Below are positions 1 to 7,117 of a stretch of 8,135 bases of DNA, piece after piece; positions within the stretch are counted from its first letter, which is position 1, and each line of letters starts with the position of its first letter. This DNA is from Pseudomonadota bacterium. Its GTDB lineage: Bacteria; Pseudomonadota; Gammaproteobacteria; Burkholderiales; Burkholderiaceae_B. The notes below the pieces were generated by a model that was not told the DNA's origin, did no database searches, and saw only the letters and a list, made by a program, of their open reading frames with translations. The stretch is taken from positions 1 to 8,135 of the forward strand of contig JAEWJD010000010.1 in NCBI GenBank assembly GCA_023386765.1, read 5' to 3'. The translations under genes were made by a program, and so were the position numbers.

Positions 1-11
1 ACTACCGCTCC
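1..11 (-). tRNA. tRNA-Asp (probable GTC), 5' end only
   Basis: Read on the minus strand, these bases are GGAGCGGTAGT. This matches the acceptor strand and first D-arm bases of bacterial tRNA-Asp, for example E. coli tRNA-Asp. The gene runs off the left edge, so its anticodon cannot be seen. It follows tRNA-Glu by 38 bases, and an Ala-Glu-Asp order is plausible for a betaproteobacterial tRNA operon. Only 11 bases support the call; the short inverted repeat at 5-18 is probably coincidental to this start. Confidence 0.6.
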
Positions 12-49
12 GCAGCGGCGATACCTTTCGGCATCTTGCCAGAGTGAAC

Positions 50-125
50 TGGCGTCCCCTAGGGGATTCGAACCCCTGTACTCACCGTGAAAGGGTGATG
101 TCCTAGGCCTCTAGACGAAGGGGAC
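50..125 (-). tRNA. tRNA-Glu (anticodon TTC)
   Basis: This is a complete 76-base tRNA gene on the minus strand. It starts GTCCCCT at 125 and ends with the pairing AGGGGAC, discriminator G and an encoded CCA (50-52). The anticodon stem is TCACC/GGTGA with loop CTTTCAC, which places anticodon TTC at 89-91 (complement). The T arm carries the normal GGTTCGAATCC sequence. It lies 26 bases after tRNA-Ala in the same orientation and is presumably cotranscribed with it and with the tRNA-Asp that follows. The visible part of the copy at 8102-8135 is identical to it. It decodes both glutamate codons. Confidence 0.97.
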
Positions 126-146
126 CTGAACAAACTACCAGTGTGA

Positions 147-227
<81 letters not shown>

Positions 228-321
228 TCTGGCTTTCACACTGCTTCGCGGTTTTTCAAGCATCCCTGCTTTCGCAAGGGCACCCATGAAACCTGACTTG
301 AAACTTCTGAATCGCTTCAGT

Positions 322-347
322 CGTTTCGCATCAACTGCGAAGAAACG
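322..347 (-). other. Hairpin at the 5' end of the left tRNA leader
   Basis: On the minus strand TTCGCA (341-336) and TGCGAA (330-325) form a 6-bp stem with loop GTTGA. CGT (347-345) and ACG (324-322) can extend it across a 3-base bulge. It lies at, or just after, the transcription start expected from the -10 box at 350-355, so the primary transcript would begin almost directly in a stem. A function in RNA stability or processing is only a guess. Confidence 0.35.
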
Positions 348-349
348 AG

Positions 350-378
350 ATTATGCACGATATTTTGAAGCTGTGCAA
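350..378 (-). promoter_or_regulatory. Promoter of the leftward Ala-Glu-(Asp) tRNA operon
   Basis: The minus strand reads TTGCAC (378-373), a 17-base spacer, then CATAAT (355-350). The -10 matches the sigma-70 consensus at 5 of 6 positions and the spacing is ideal; the -35 is weak (TTG only). The independent right-hand tRNA operon has CTGCAC, 17 bases and CATAAT in the equivalent place, agreeing at 22 of 29 positions. That conservation makes this more than a chance match. Transcription would start near 343, leaving a leader of about 115 bases before tRNA-Ala. Confidence 0.65.
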
Positions 379-440
379 GCCCACTGAAAAAAACTTTAAA
401 ACAAGGTCTGAGCTACAGTTAAAGCCACCTTGTCCGCTAC

Positions 441-444
441 GGAG
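441..444 (+). promoter_or_regulatory. Ribosome binding site of the aldo/keto reductase gene
   Basis: GGAG lies six bases before the ATG at 451. It decides between this start and the in-frame TTG at 430, which would place the GGAG inside the coding region. Confidence 0.7.
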
Positions 445-450
445 ACCCGC

Positions 451-1494
451 ATGGCGCCCACCTCATTTCCGACCCGCCAACTGGGATGCACCGGCATGGC
501 ATTGTCACGGATCGGCCTGGGCACCTCGGCCATCGGCGGCAGCAACTGGACCTATGCCTGGGGCGCACAGGATGACGACGCCTCGCTGCGTACCGTGCAG
601 CACGCGGTCGATCGCGGCATCAACTGGATCGACACCGCTGCGGCCTATGGCCAGGGCCATGCCGAGACCCTGCTGGGCCAGGCGCTGGCGCAATTGCCTC
701 GCAGCGCCCGCCCCTACCTGTTCACCAAAGGCGGCCTGCAGGCCGAGAGCGGCCAGACCCGCGTACGGGGCCAGCCCGAAGTGCTGCGCCGCGAACTGGA
801 GGCTTCCCTGCGGCGCCTGCGCACGGACTGCATCGACCTTTACCAGATGCATTGGCCGGCCACCGATGGGACCCCGCTGGAGGTGTACTGGCAGACATTG
901 CTGGATTTTCAGCGCGAGGGCAAAGTCCGCGCCGTTGGCCTGTCCAACCACAGCCTGGCACAGCTGCAGGCCGCCGAAGCCCTCGGCCACGTCGACAGCG
1001 CCCAACCGCCCTTCTCGGCCATCGTACGCGACAGCGCGGCCGATCTGCTGCCCTGGTGCGCCGACCGGCAGACGGGCGTGATCGTCTACAGCCCGATGCA
1101 ATCCGGCCTGCTGTCGGGGGCCTTCACGGCATCGCGCGCGGCGGCCCTGCCGGCCGATGACTGGCGCACGCGCGACGCCCAGTTCCAGCCCCCCCGGCTG
1201 CAGGCCAATCTGGCGCTGGCCGACGCATTGGCACGGATCGCCGAAAGACACAGCACCACGGCCGGCACCATCGCCATCGCCTGGACGCTCGCCTGGCCTG
1301 GCGTGACCGGCGCGATAGTGGGCGCACGCAGCCCGGCCCAGGTCGACGACTGGCTGGGCGCAGCCACGCTTGACCTCGATCCGGACACCTTGCAAGAGAT
1401 TGCTGCCGCCATCACGCAGAGCGGGGCCGGTACCGGCCCGCTCTGCCCACCAGACGACGATGCGCTGCCTTCGCCCAGCGACTGGCTGCGTTAA
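451..1494 (+). CDS. Aldo/keto reductase family oxidoreductase
   Basis: The product is a 347-residue NAD(P)H-dependent oxidoreductase of the (beta/alpha)8-barrel aldo/keto reductase family. It is predicted cytosolic, with no signal peptide, and its substrate cannot be told from sequence. All four catalytic-tetrad residues are visible: Asp61 and Tyr66 in IDTAAAYG, Lys93 in FTKGG and His134 in QMHWP. Also present are the N-terminal strand IGLGTSAIGG (21-30), VGLSNHS, YSPMQSGLLSG and a C-terminal cofactor-binding stretch GAIVGARSPAQV. I chose the ATG at 451 because GGAG (441-444) lies six bases upstream; an in-frame TTG at 430 has no such site. It is divergent from the left tRNA operon and converges on lnt, with only 22 bases between the stops. 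It seems to be a single-gene unit, but I see no convincing promoter. Family is near certain; physiological role is unknown. Confidence 0.93.
   Translation: MAPTSFPTRQLGCTGMALSRIGLGTSAIGGSNWTYAWGAQDDDASLRTVQHAVDRGINWIDTAAAYGQGHAETLLGQALAQLPRSARPYLFTKGGLQAESGQTRVRGQPEVLRRELEASLRRLRTDCIDLYQMHWPATDGTPLEVYWQTLLDFQREGKVRAVGLSNHSLAQLQAAEALGHVDSAQPPFSAIVRDSAADLLPWCADRQTGVIVYSPMQSGLLSGAFTASRAAALPADDWRTRDAQFQPPRLQANLALADALARIAERHSTTAGTIAIAWTLAWPGVTGAIVGARSPAQVDDWLGAATLDLDPDTLQEIAAAITQSGAGTGPLCPPDDDALPSPSDWLR
1418..1444. other. Large GC-rich near-perfect palindrome between convergent genes
   Basis: The 13-base left arm (1418-1430) and 12-base right arm (1433-1444) are complementary apart from one bulged G, with TA at the centre. 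It falls in the last codons of the aldo/keto reductase gene, about 50 bases before its stop, and about 75 bases beyond the lnt stop on the other strand. No T-run follows on either strand, so it is not a textbook intrinsic terminator. It could be a stabilising 3' stem for lnt mRNA or part of bidirectional termination. Confidence 0.45.
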
Positions 1495-1516
1495 TGCATG
1501 GAATCAACGGCTGGCA

Positions 1517-3130
1517 TCAGGGGCGGCGAGGCCGGCGCACGGCGCGCCACAGCGCCAGGACCAGGATCAGGCCTACCAGCGCCAGCATGCTGGCATCGCC
1601 GCCATAGGCGTAGGGCGTCAGCCCGGCCATGCCCTGCACCACCACCGGCAGCACGCCAGCCTGGTGCGGCGGCAGTTGTGCCACCACCTGGCCACGGGCA
1701 TCGATCGATGCCGTGATACCCGTGTTGGTGGCCGTGACCATCGGGCGAGCCGTCTCGATACTACGCAGGCGGCCGATCTGCAGATGCTGGCGCAACGCCC
1801 AGGTATCGCCGAACCAGCCCAGGTTGCTGACATTGGCCAGGATCGTGGCACCGGCGCCCCCCTGCGGATCGGCATGCAGGGCAGGCAGCAGTTCCGGGCC
1901 GAAGAGATCTTCGTAGCAGATGTTGAAGGCGACCCGCTGGTCCTGGATGCCAAAAGGCGACTGGTAGGCAGCCCCCCGGTCAAAGTCACCCAGGGGGATA
2001 TTGAGCATGTCGACGAACCAGCGGAAACCCGGCGGCACGAATTCACCCCAAGGCACCAGATGCTGTTTGTCGTAGCGCATGGGCGTGGTGCCCTGCTGGA
2101 TATCCCGCAACGGCGTCTGGCTGTCGAAAGCAATGACGCTGTTGGTGTAGCGGCGCCGCCCCTGGGCATCACGGGTATCGAGTGGCACGCCCATGGCGAT
2201 GGTGGCCTGCTGAGCCACGGCCACATCGTGCCAGGCCTGCCAGACCTGCGGCGGCAACTGGCTCTGGAATACCGGCAAAACGGTTTCCGGCAACAGGATC
2301 AGGTCTGCCGCGGGTTCTCCCGCGCGGGCGGGCAGGCTGCTGAGCCCGAGATGGCGCTCCAGACCGGCTTGCATCAGGGCGGGATTGAACTTCTGAGACT
2401 GCTCGACATTGCCCTGCACCAGACGCATCGACAGCGGCGCGCCTGCAGGCTTGGACCAGGCGATCAGGCCCAGGCCGGCACCGGCAGCCACCAGCAGCAC
2501 GGCCAGCCCGGCCGGCAGCGCACGGCGCGCATCGGATGGCGCGGCGCGGGTCGCGGCCAGATCGGCCAGCGCCGCGGCGCAAAACGCCGTGATGAAGGCC
2601 AGGCCATGCACGCCCAGCACCGGAGCCCAGCCGGCAATGGGGCTGTCGACCACCCCATAACCGATATTGAGCCAGGGGAAACCGGTCATCACGGTCGCGC
2701 GCAGCCATTCGAACAGCGTCCAGCTTGCCGCCCAGACCAGCGCGACCCACACGCGCCGCCAAGGCTCACCGTGCCCTGACGGCGGGCAGAGCCGCCGCGC
2801 CAGCCAGGCAGCCGTGGCCGGGAAGATGGCCAGGAAGGCGGCCAATGCCAGCACCCCGGCGGCGGCCAGCGGCGCAGCCAGCCCGCCATACTGATGCATG
2901 CTGATGTACAGCCAGTACAGCCCGACGGCGAAACTGACGCAGGCAAACCCCCAGCCACGGCGCCAGGCCTGCTTGCCGGTTGCCGCGCCCAACACGGCGT
3001 AAGCCAGCACCGACAGGGTCAGCACCTGCACCCATGCCAGGCTCCAGGCAGGCAAGGGCCCGGGGGCGAAACTCAGGGCATGCAGCGCCCCGGCGGCGGC
3101 CAGTCCTGCCCCGGCACGCACACGCCTCAT
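1517..3130 (-). CDS. lnt: Apolipoprotein N-acyltransferase
   Basis: Lnt is the inner-membrane enzyme that performs the last step of lipoprotein maturation. It moves an acyl chain from a phospholipid to the N-terminal cysteine of apolipoprotein, which is needed for Lol-dependent sorting to the outer membrane. The 537-residue product has an N-terminal half of hydrophobic segments (about 8-225), including the family motif LFEWLR (139-144). A periplasmic nitrilase-fold domain follows (about 233-500), then a C-terminal membrane helix (about 512-530) and an arginine-rich tail. The Glu-Lys-Cys triad is visible as Glu282 (LLPETVLPVF), Lys355 (YDKQHLVPWGEF) and Cys405 (NICYEDLFGPE). The ATG at 3130 overlaps the corC stop as ATGA and gives a typical family length. 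An in-frame start at 3181 would add 17 residues inside corC. It is the last gene of the miaB operon. Confidence 0.96.
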   Translation of the reverse strand: MRRVRAGAGLAAAGALHALSFAPGPLPAWSLAWVQVLTLSVLAYAVLGAATGKQAWRRGWGFACVSFAVGLYWLYISMHQYGGLAAPLAAAGVLALAAFLAIFPATAAWLARRLCPPSGHGEPWRRVWVALVWAASWTLFEWLRATVMTGFPWLNIGYGVVDSPIAGWAPVLGVHGLAFITAFCAAALADLAATRAAPSDARRALPAGLAVLLVAAGAGLGLIAWSKPAGAPLSMRLVQGNVEQSQKFNPALMQAGLERHLGLSSLPARAGEPAADLILLPETVLPVFQSQLPPQVWQAWHDVAVAQQATIAMGVPLDTRDAQGRRRYTNSVIAFDSQTPLRDIQQGTTPMRYDKQHLVPWGEFVPPGFRWFVDMLNIPLGDFDRGAAYQSPFGIQDQRVAFNICYEDLFGPELLPALHADPQGGAGATILANVSNLGWFGDTWALRQHLQIGRLRSIETARPMVTATNTGITASIDARGQVVAQLPPHQAGVLPVVVQGMAGLTPYAYGGDASMLALVGLILVLALWRAVRRPRRP

Positions 3131-3990
3131 CCCAGCGAATCCAGGGCGACGCTGGCCGGACGGCGGCGCACACGCAGCCAAAGCGCTCGGCGCGGGTCGG
3201 CCCGGATGACCTCGAAGGCCAGGTCGCCGAATTCGGCGGTATCGCCACGACGCGGAATGCGACCCAGACGGCCGCCCAGCCAGCCCCCGACGCTGTCGTA
3301 CTCATCATCGGGCAGCTGGATGCCGAAGGTGTCGTTGAAATGGTCGATATCGGTGGACGCCAGCAGACGCCACTGATTCTCGCCCTCGGGGAAGATGGAT
3401 TCCTCGTCTTCGTCGAACTCGTCCTCGATGTCTCCGACGATCTGTTCGAGCACGTCTTCCATGGTGACCAGGCCCGAAATGCCGCCATGCTCGTCGATGA
3501 CGATGGCAATATGGTTGCGCGAGGAACGGAACTCACGCAGCAGCACGTTCAGGCGCTTGGACTCGGGAATGAAGATCGCCGGCCGGATCAGGGCGCGCAA
3601 GGCAATGGAGGGGTCCTGCATGTAGCGCAACAGATCCTTGGCCAGCAGGATGCCGAGGATGTTGTCGCGATCATCTTCGTAGACCGGAAAGCGCGAGTGC
3701 GCGGTCTCGATGATGGTGGTCAGCAACTGTGGCAGGGGCTGGCTGACGTCCAGCAGATCCATGCGCGAGCGCGGCACCATGATATCGGCCACGGTGCGCT
3801 CGGAGACGGCCAGCGCCCCCTTGATCATCGAATAGGACTCTGCATCAAGCAGTTGCCGGCCGTGGGCCGCTTCCAGGAAGGCCTTGATGCCCTCGCGGTC
3901 TTCGGGCTCTCGCCGGATCAGGGAAACGACACGATCCAGCAGGGATCTGGCGGGCTTGCGGGCTTCTTCAGCAGGGTATGGGTCAGACAT
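3127..3990 (-). CDS. corC: CBS-domain protein of the CorC/HlyC (YbeX) family
   Basis: The 287-residue product has two CBS domains (about 70-125 and 135-190) with IMVPRSRMDLL, AHSRFPVYEDD, LLAKDLL and VIDEHGGISGLVTMEDVLE, then a CorC_HlyC domain (about 205-280). Named for effects on cobalt and magnesium efflux in Salmonella, E. coli YbeX has more recently been linked to ribosome metabolism, which fits its neighbours ybeY and ybeZ. No membrane segment is visible; an acidic stretch (189-197) follows CBS2. The ATG at 3990 starts MSDPYP, resembling the known family start; its upstream SD is weak. It overlaps lnt by four bases. The 93 bases between it and ybeY are the only real gap in the operon, with a 7-C/4-G run at 4033-4043 and a weak promoter-like pair (TTGCGC, 19 bases, TATGCT). 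Confidence 0.94.
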   Translation of the reverse strand: MSDPYPAEEARKPARSLLDRVVSLIRREPEDREGIKAFLEAAHGRQLLDAESYSMIKGALAVSERTVADIMVPRSRMDLLDVSQPLPQLLTTIIETAHSRFPVYEDDRDNILGILLAKDLLRYMQDPSIALRALIRPAIFIPESKRLNVLLREFRSSRNHIAIVIDEHGGISGLVTMEDVLEQIVGDIEDEFDEDEESIFPEGENQWRLLASTDIDHFNDTFGIQLPDDEYDSVGGWLGGRLGRIPRRGDTAEFGDLAFEVIRADPRRALWLRVRRRPASVALDSLG

Positions 3991-4083
3991 TGTCCAGATG
4001 GACTCGTAACAGAAAGGATCAGCATAACCGATCCCCCCCGGGGTCGCGCAAATCCGCGCCAGCACGGGGCGCCCGCAGCCGGG

Positions 4084-4563
4084 TCAGGCGAGATAGGGAT
4101 CGGCAATACCGATACGGGCCAGGATGGCGGTCTCCAGGGCTTCCATGCGGCGCGCATCGCGCGCCTTGATATGGTCATAGCCCAGGGCGTGCAGCACGCC
4201 ATGCATGGTCAGGTGGGCGGCATGGTCGAGAAACTGTTTCTTCTGCTCGCGCGCCTCGCGCGCCAGCACCGGCACGCAGATCACGATATCGCCCCGCGCC
4301 GTGCCCAGCGGATCAACGCCATACTCGAAGGTCAGCACGTTGGTGGCGTAGTCCCGGCCACGAAAGCCCGAGTTCAGCCGCCGGCCCTCGGCCAGCCCGA
4401 CCAGCCTCAGGCTGAGTTCGGCCCCCTGCAGGGCCACCAGGCCGTCAGCTGCGGCCCCGGCCAGGGCATAGCCGGCCCAGCGGCGCAGGCGCCAACGGGG
4501 CAGCCTCGGCTCGGCCACGGCATACTGGACCGCCAGCGCCAGTTGCGGATCAGAGGCCGTCAT
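4084..4563 (-). CDS. ybeY: Endoribonuclease YbeY, 16S rRNA 3'-end maturation
   Basis: YbeY is a single-domain metal-dependent endoribonuclease needed for 16S rRNA 3'-end maturation and, in some bacteria, for decay of defective 70S ribosomes. The 159-residue product has the signature HGVLHALGYDH, with zinc ligands His121, His125 and His131. It also has the upstream motif LNSGFRGRDYATNVLTF (63-79), whose arginine aligns with the functionally important Arg59 region of E. coli YbeY. The length is typical of the family. The ATG at 4563 starts MTASDPQ and overlaps the ybeZ stop by 14 bases, consistent with translational coupling. The in-frame ATG at 4734 would add 57 residues of low-complexity sequence inside ybeZ and is rejected. 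It lies between ybeZ and corC, the standard ybeZYX order. Confidence 0.95.
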   Translation of the reverse strand: MTASDPQLALAVQYAVAEPRLPRWRLRRWAGYALAGAAADGLVALQGAELSLRLVGLAEGRRLNSGFRGRDYATNVLTFEYGVDPLGTARGDIVICVPVLAREAREQKKQFLDHAAHLTMHGVLHALGYDHIKARDARRMEALETAILARIGIADPYLA

Positions 4564-5572
4564 GCTGCTCGGCCGCCTCGTAGGCATCGACGATGCGGGC
4601 CACCAGCGGGTGGCGCACCACATCACGGCTGGTGAAACGCGTGCTGGCGATACCCTGCACATCTGCCAGGACCTTGACGGCATGCGCCAGGCCGCTTTGC
4701 TGGCCGCGCGGCAGGTCGACCTGGGAGGGGTCACCCGTGATGACCGCCTTGCTGCCGAAACCGATGCGGGTCAGGAACATCTTCATCTGCTCGGGCGTGG
4801 TGTTCTGGGCTTCGTCCAGGATCACGAAAGCATGATTCAAGGTGCGCCCGCGCATATAGGCCAGCGGCGCGATCTCGATGCTCTGCTTCTCGAACAGGCG
4901 CTGCACCCGCTCAAAACCCATCAGGTCGTACAGCGCGTCGTAGAGGGGGCGCAGGTAGGGGTCGACCTTCTGCGCCAGATCGCCGGGCAGGAAACCCAGC
5001 CGTTCACCGGCCTCGACCGCCGGGCGCGTCAACACCAGGCGCTGGACGTTGTCGCGCTCCATCGCGTCGATGGCGCAGGCCACCGCCAGCCAGGTCTTGC
5101 CGGTGCCGGCCGGCCCCACGCCGAAGGTGATGTCGTGCTTGAGGATGTTGTTCAGGTAGTCACGCTGGCGCGGCGTGCGCGGCCGCAGGTCATTGCGCCG
5201 CGTGCGCAAGGCGATCACATCGCTCTCGTCGTCCAGCGACGGCAGCGTCGGATCGATCTCGCGCGGGTCTTCCTGCACTTCGACGCGGCGGCCCACGCCG
5301 ATCTCGACCAGACCCAGCTGGATGTCGTCGACCGACAGCTCGCGATGAGTGGCCTGCTCGTGGAAACGCCGCAACGCGCGCCCGGCCAGCTCGGCCTGCT
5401 CGCCCTCGACGGTCACGCGGTTGCCCCGGCGCGAGAGCGTCACGCCCATGCCATCGGCCAACTGCCGCAGGTTCTCATCCAGCGGCCCGCACAGATTGGC
5501 CAGATGTACGTTATCGCCCTCGAGGGTGATGATGACTGGCAGGGTGCGGCGGCGGCTGCGCGAAGAGGTCAT
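4550..5572 (-). CDS. ybeZ: PhoH-like ATPase YbeZ
   Basis: The 340-residue product is a cytosolic PhoH-family P-loop NTPase, often annotated phoH. The family resembles the ATPase core of superfamily 1 helicases, and YbeZ is known to partner YbeY in rRNA maturation. An N-terminal RNA-binding-like region (about 12-95, with LEGDNVHLANLCGP) leads into the ATPase domain. That domain shows Walker A VGPAGTGKT (152-160), Walker B FVILDEAQN (249-257) and the motif TGDPSQVDLP (279-288). The ATG at 5572 overlaps the miaB stop as ATGA and is preceded by a strong AAGGAG four bases away, so the start is well fixed. The 3' end overlaps ybeY by 14 bases. All key residues look intact. The exact substrate of the ATPase is not known from sequence. 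Confidence 0.95.
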   Translation of the reverse strand: MTSSRSRRRTLPVIITLEGDNVHLANLCGPLDENLRQLADGMGVTLSRRGNRVTVEGEQAELAGRALRRFHEQATHRELSVDDIQLGLVEIGVGRRVEVQEDPREIDPTLPSLDDESDVIALRTRRNDLRPRTPRQRDYLNNILKHDITFGVGPAGTGKTWLAVACAIDAMERDNVQRLVLTRPAVEAGERLGFLPGDLAQKVDPYLRPLYDALYDLMGFERVQRLFEKQSIEIAPLAYMRGRTLNHAFVILDEAQNTTPEQMKMFLTRIGFGSKAVITGDPSQVDLPRGQQSGLAHAVKVLADVQGIASTRFTSRDVVRHPLVARIVDAYEAAEQHDGL

Positions 5573-6993
5573 GCTGCTCCTTGGTCGCTGTCCTGGACGA
5601 CGGCCACACGGCCGCGCAGGGAGTTGGTAAAGGCCTCGGTGATCACAACGTCGGTCATGGTGCCGATCAGACGGGCCGGGCCGGCAAAGTTGACGATGCG
5701 GTTGTTCTCGCTGCGGCCCATCAGTTCGCTGGGGTCGCGCCGCGAAGGGCCTTCGACCAGCACGCGCTGCGTGGTACCGACCATACCCTGGGCGATGGCG
5801 GCGGCCTGCTCATTGATGAGCGCTTGCAAGGCCTGCAGTCGCTTGAGTTTGACGTCCTGGGGCGTGTCATCGTGCAGATCCGCCGCCGGCGTGCCGGGAC
5901 GACGTGAATACACGAAGGAAAACGAAGTATCGAAACCCACATCGGCGATGAGCTTCATGGTCTTCTGGAAATCTTCCTCGGTCTCGCCCGGGAAGCCGAC
6001 GATGAAATCCGAGGACAGCGTCAGGTTGGGGCGCGCTGCACGCAGCTTGCGCACCACCGACTTGAATTCCAGCGCGGTATAGCCGCGCTTCATGGCGGCC
6101 AGCACGCGATCGCTGCCGGCCTGCACCGGCAGATGCAGGAAGGACACCAGTTTGGGCAGGCGCGCGTAGGCGTCGACCATGCGCTGGGTCATTTCCTTGG
6201 GGTGCGAGGTGGTGTAGCGGATGCGCTCGATGCCGGGAATCTCGTGCACGTATTCCAGCAGCATGGCGAAATCGGCGATCTCGTCGCTGCCCTCGATGCT
6301 GCCGCGATAGGCGTTGACGTTCTGGCCCAGCAAGGTGACCTCGCGCACGCCCTGGTCAGCCAGGTCGGCCACCTCGGTCAGCACATCCTCGAACGGACGC
6401 GAGACTTCCTCGCCGCGCGTATACGGCACCACACAGAAGCTGCAATATTTGCTACAGCCTTCCATGATGGAGACGAAGGCTGCCGGCCCCTCGATGCGCG
6501 GGGGCGGCATATTGTCGAACTTCTCGATCTCCGGGAAGCTGATGTCGACCTGCGAGCGGCCCTGCTCGCGCCGGCGCTGGATCAGCTCGGGCAGGCGATG
6601 CAGCGTCTGCGGACCGAATACCACGTCGACATAGGGCGCGCGCTTGACGATGGCCTCGCCTTCCTGGCTGGCCACGCACCCGCCCACCCCGATCACCAGA
6701 TTCGGATTGAGCTTCTTGAGATGCTGCACCCGCCCCAGATCGGAAAAGACTTTCTCCTGCGCCTTCTCGCGCACCGAACAGGTGTTGAAGAGAATGACGT
6801 CGGCTTCTTCGGGGTTGTCGGTGACTTCCAGGCCCTGGTCTTCACGCAATACGTCGACCATTTTGTCGGAGTCGTATTCGTTCATCTGGCAACCGAAGGT
6901 GCGGATGTAGACCTTGCCGCCTGGCTGGGGGCCGGACGCGGCGGCGGGCAGAGCGGCGGCGGTGCCGTCGCGCTTGAGTGTGGTTTCGTGCAT
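5569..6993 (-). CDS. miaB: tRNA-2-methylthio-N6-dimethylallyladenosine synthase MiaB
   Basis: MiaB is a radical-SAM methylthiotransferase that converts i6A37 to ms2i6A37 in tRNAs reading U-starting codons, which stabilises codon-anticodon pairing. The 474-residue product has an N-terminal UPF0004 domain (about 27-145) with second-cluster cysteines Cys35 (FGCQMNEYDS), Cys72 (NTCSVREKA) and Cys106 (GVGGCVASQEGE). The radical-SAM core follows, with Cys180, Cys184 and Cys187 in EGCSKYCSFC, then FIVGFPGETEEDF and a C-terminal TRAM domain (about 400-467). The first 26 residues are a variable, alanine/proline-rich extension. The ATG at 6993 starts MHETTLKRDG, which resembles the Bordetella protein as I recall it. 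No good SD is visible before it. It heads the miaB-ybeZ-ybeY-corC-lnt operon. Confidence 0.97.
   Translation of the reverse strand: MHETTLKRDGTAAALPAAASGPQPGGKVYIRTFGCQMNEYDSDKMVDVLREDQGLEVTDNPEEADVILFNTCSVREKAQEKVFSDLGRVQHLKKLNPNLVIGVGGCVASQEGEAIVKRAPYVDVVFGPQTLHRLPELIQRRREQGRSQVDISFPEIEKFDNMPPPRIEGPAAFVSIMEGCSKYCSFCVVPYTRGEEVSRPFEDVLTEVADLADQGVREVTLLGQNVNAYRGSIEGSDEIADFAMLLEYVHEIPGIERIRYTTSHPKEMTQRMVDAYARLPKLVSFLHLPVQAGSDRVLAAMKRGYTALEFKSVVRKLRAARPNLTLSSDFIVGFPGETEEDFQKTMKLIADVGFDTSFSFVYSRRPGTPAADLHDDTPQDVKLKRLQALQALINEQAAAIAQGMVGTTQRVLVEGPSRRDPSELMGRSENNRIVNFAGPARLIGTMTDVVITEAFTNSLRGRVAVVQDSDQGAA
5577..5582 (-). promoter_or_regulatory. Strong ribosome binding site for ybeZ inside the miaB 3' end
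   Basis: The minus strand reads AAGGAG four bases before the ybeZ ATG, embedded in the last miaB codons. It is the best Shine-Dalgarno match among the operon's genes and suggests ybeZ can initiate independently as well as by coupling to miaB termination. Confidence 0.7.
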
Positions 6994-7051
6994 GGGCGTG
7001 CGCCGTGGCGGGTGTAGATCCCGGGGGCGGTTCGAATGAGGGGAAAGTTCG

Positions 7052-7057
7052 ATTTTA
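7052..7057 (-). promoter_or_regulatory. Candidate -10 box for the miaB operon
   Basis: TAAAAT on the minus strand matches the sigma-70 -10 consensus at 5 of 6 positions, about 58 bases before the miaB ATG and inside an AT-rich patch that stands out from the GC-rich surroundings. No clear -35 lies at the right distance, so this is a weak candidate. Confidence 0.3.
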
Positions 7058-7089
7058 CCTTTTTAAACGCCTTATCGCCCCGGGTGTCT

Positions 7090-7117
7090 TTGTGATGCCG
7101 CAAACCTTCTTTATGAT
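7090..7117 (+). promoter_or_regulatory. Candidate promoter for the PAP2 phosphatase gene
   Basis: TTGTGA (7090-7095), a 16-base spacer and TATGAT (7112-7117) match the sigma-70 consensus at 4 of 6 and 5 of 6 positions. Transcription would start near 7124, which rules out the in-frame ATGs at 7095, 7113 and 7116 and favours the start at 7191. Confidence 0.4.

Noticed and set aside
5..18. Hairpin CCGCT/AGCGG as a terminator after tRNA-Glu
   Set aside because: It overlaps the probable tRNA-Asp 5' end, has only five pairs and no visible T-run, so it is better explained as part of the next tRNA and its leader.
430..450. Upstream TTG start for the aldo/keto reductase
   Set aside because: It would add seven residues and place the GGAG ribosome binding site inside the coding region. 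ATG 451 has ideal spacing.
505..1395. Minus-strand open frame (296 codons) opposite the aldo/keto reductase gene
   Set aside because: The plus-strand reading has a complete catalytic tetrad and an RBS; this one is a glycine/alanine-rich shadow.
1370..2779. Long plus-strand open frame (469 codons) opposite lnt
   Set aside because: It lies antisense to an intact lnt with its full catalytic triad. The product is a glutamine/arginine-rich low-complexity translation typical of shadow frames in GC-rich DNA.
2980..4635. Long plus-strand open frame (551 codons) opposite corC and ybeY
   Set aside because: It is antisense to two well-identified genes, has no recognisable domain and no ribosome binding site, and its composition is that of a frame shadow.
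4564..4734. N-terminal extension of ybeY from an ATG at 4734
   Set aside because: The added residues lie wholly within ybeZ and resemble no YbeY protein. ATG 4563 gives the usual length of about 159 residues.
4562..6082. Long plus-strand open frame (506 codons) opposite ybeZ and miaB
   Set aside because: It is the antisense shadow of ybeZ and miaB, rich in Gln/His/Arg, and contains no motif.
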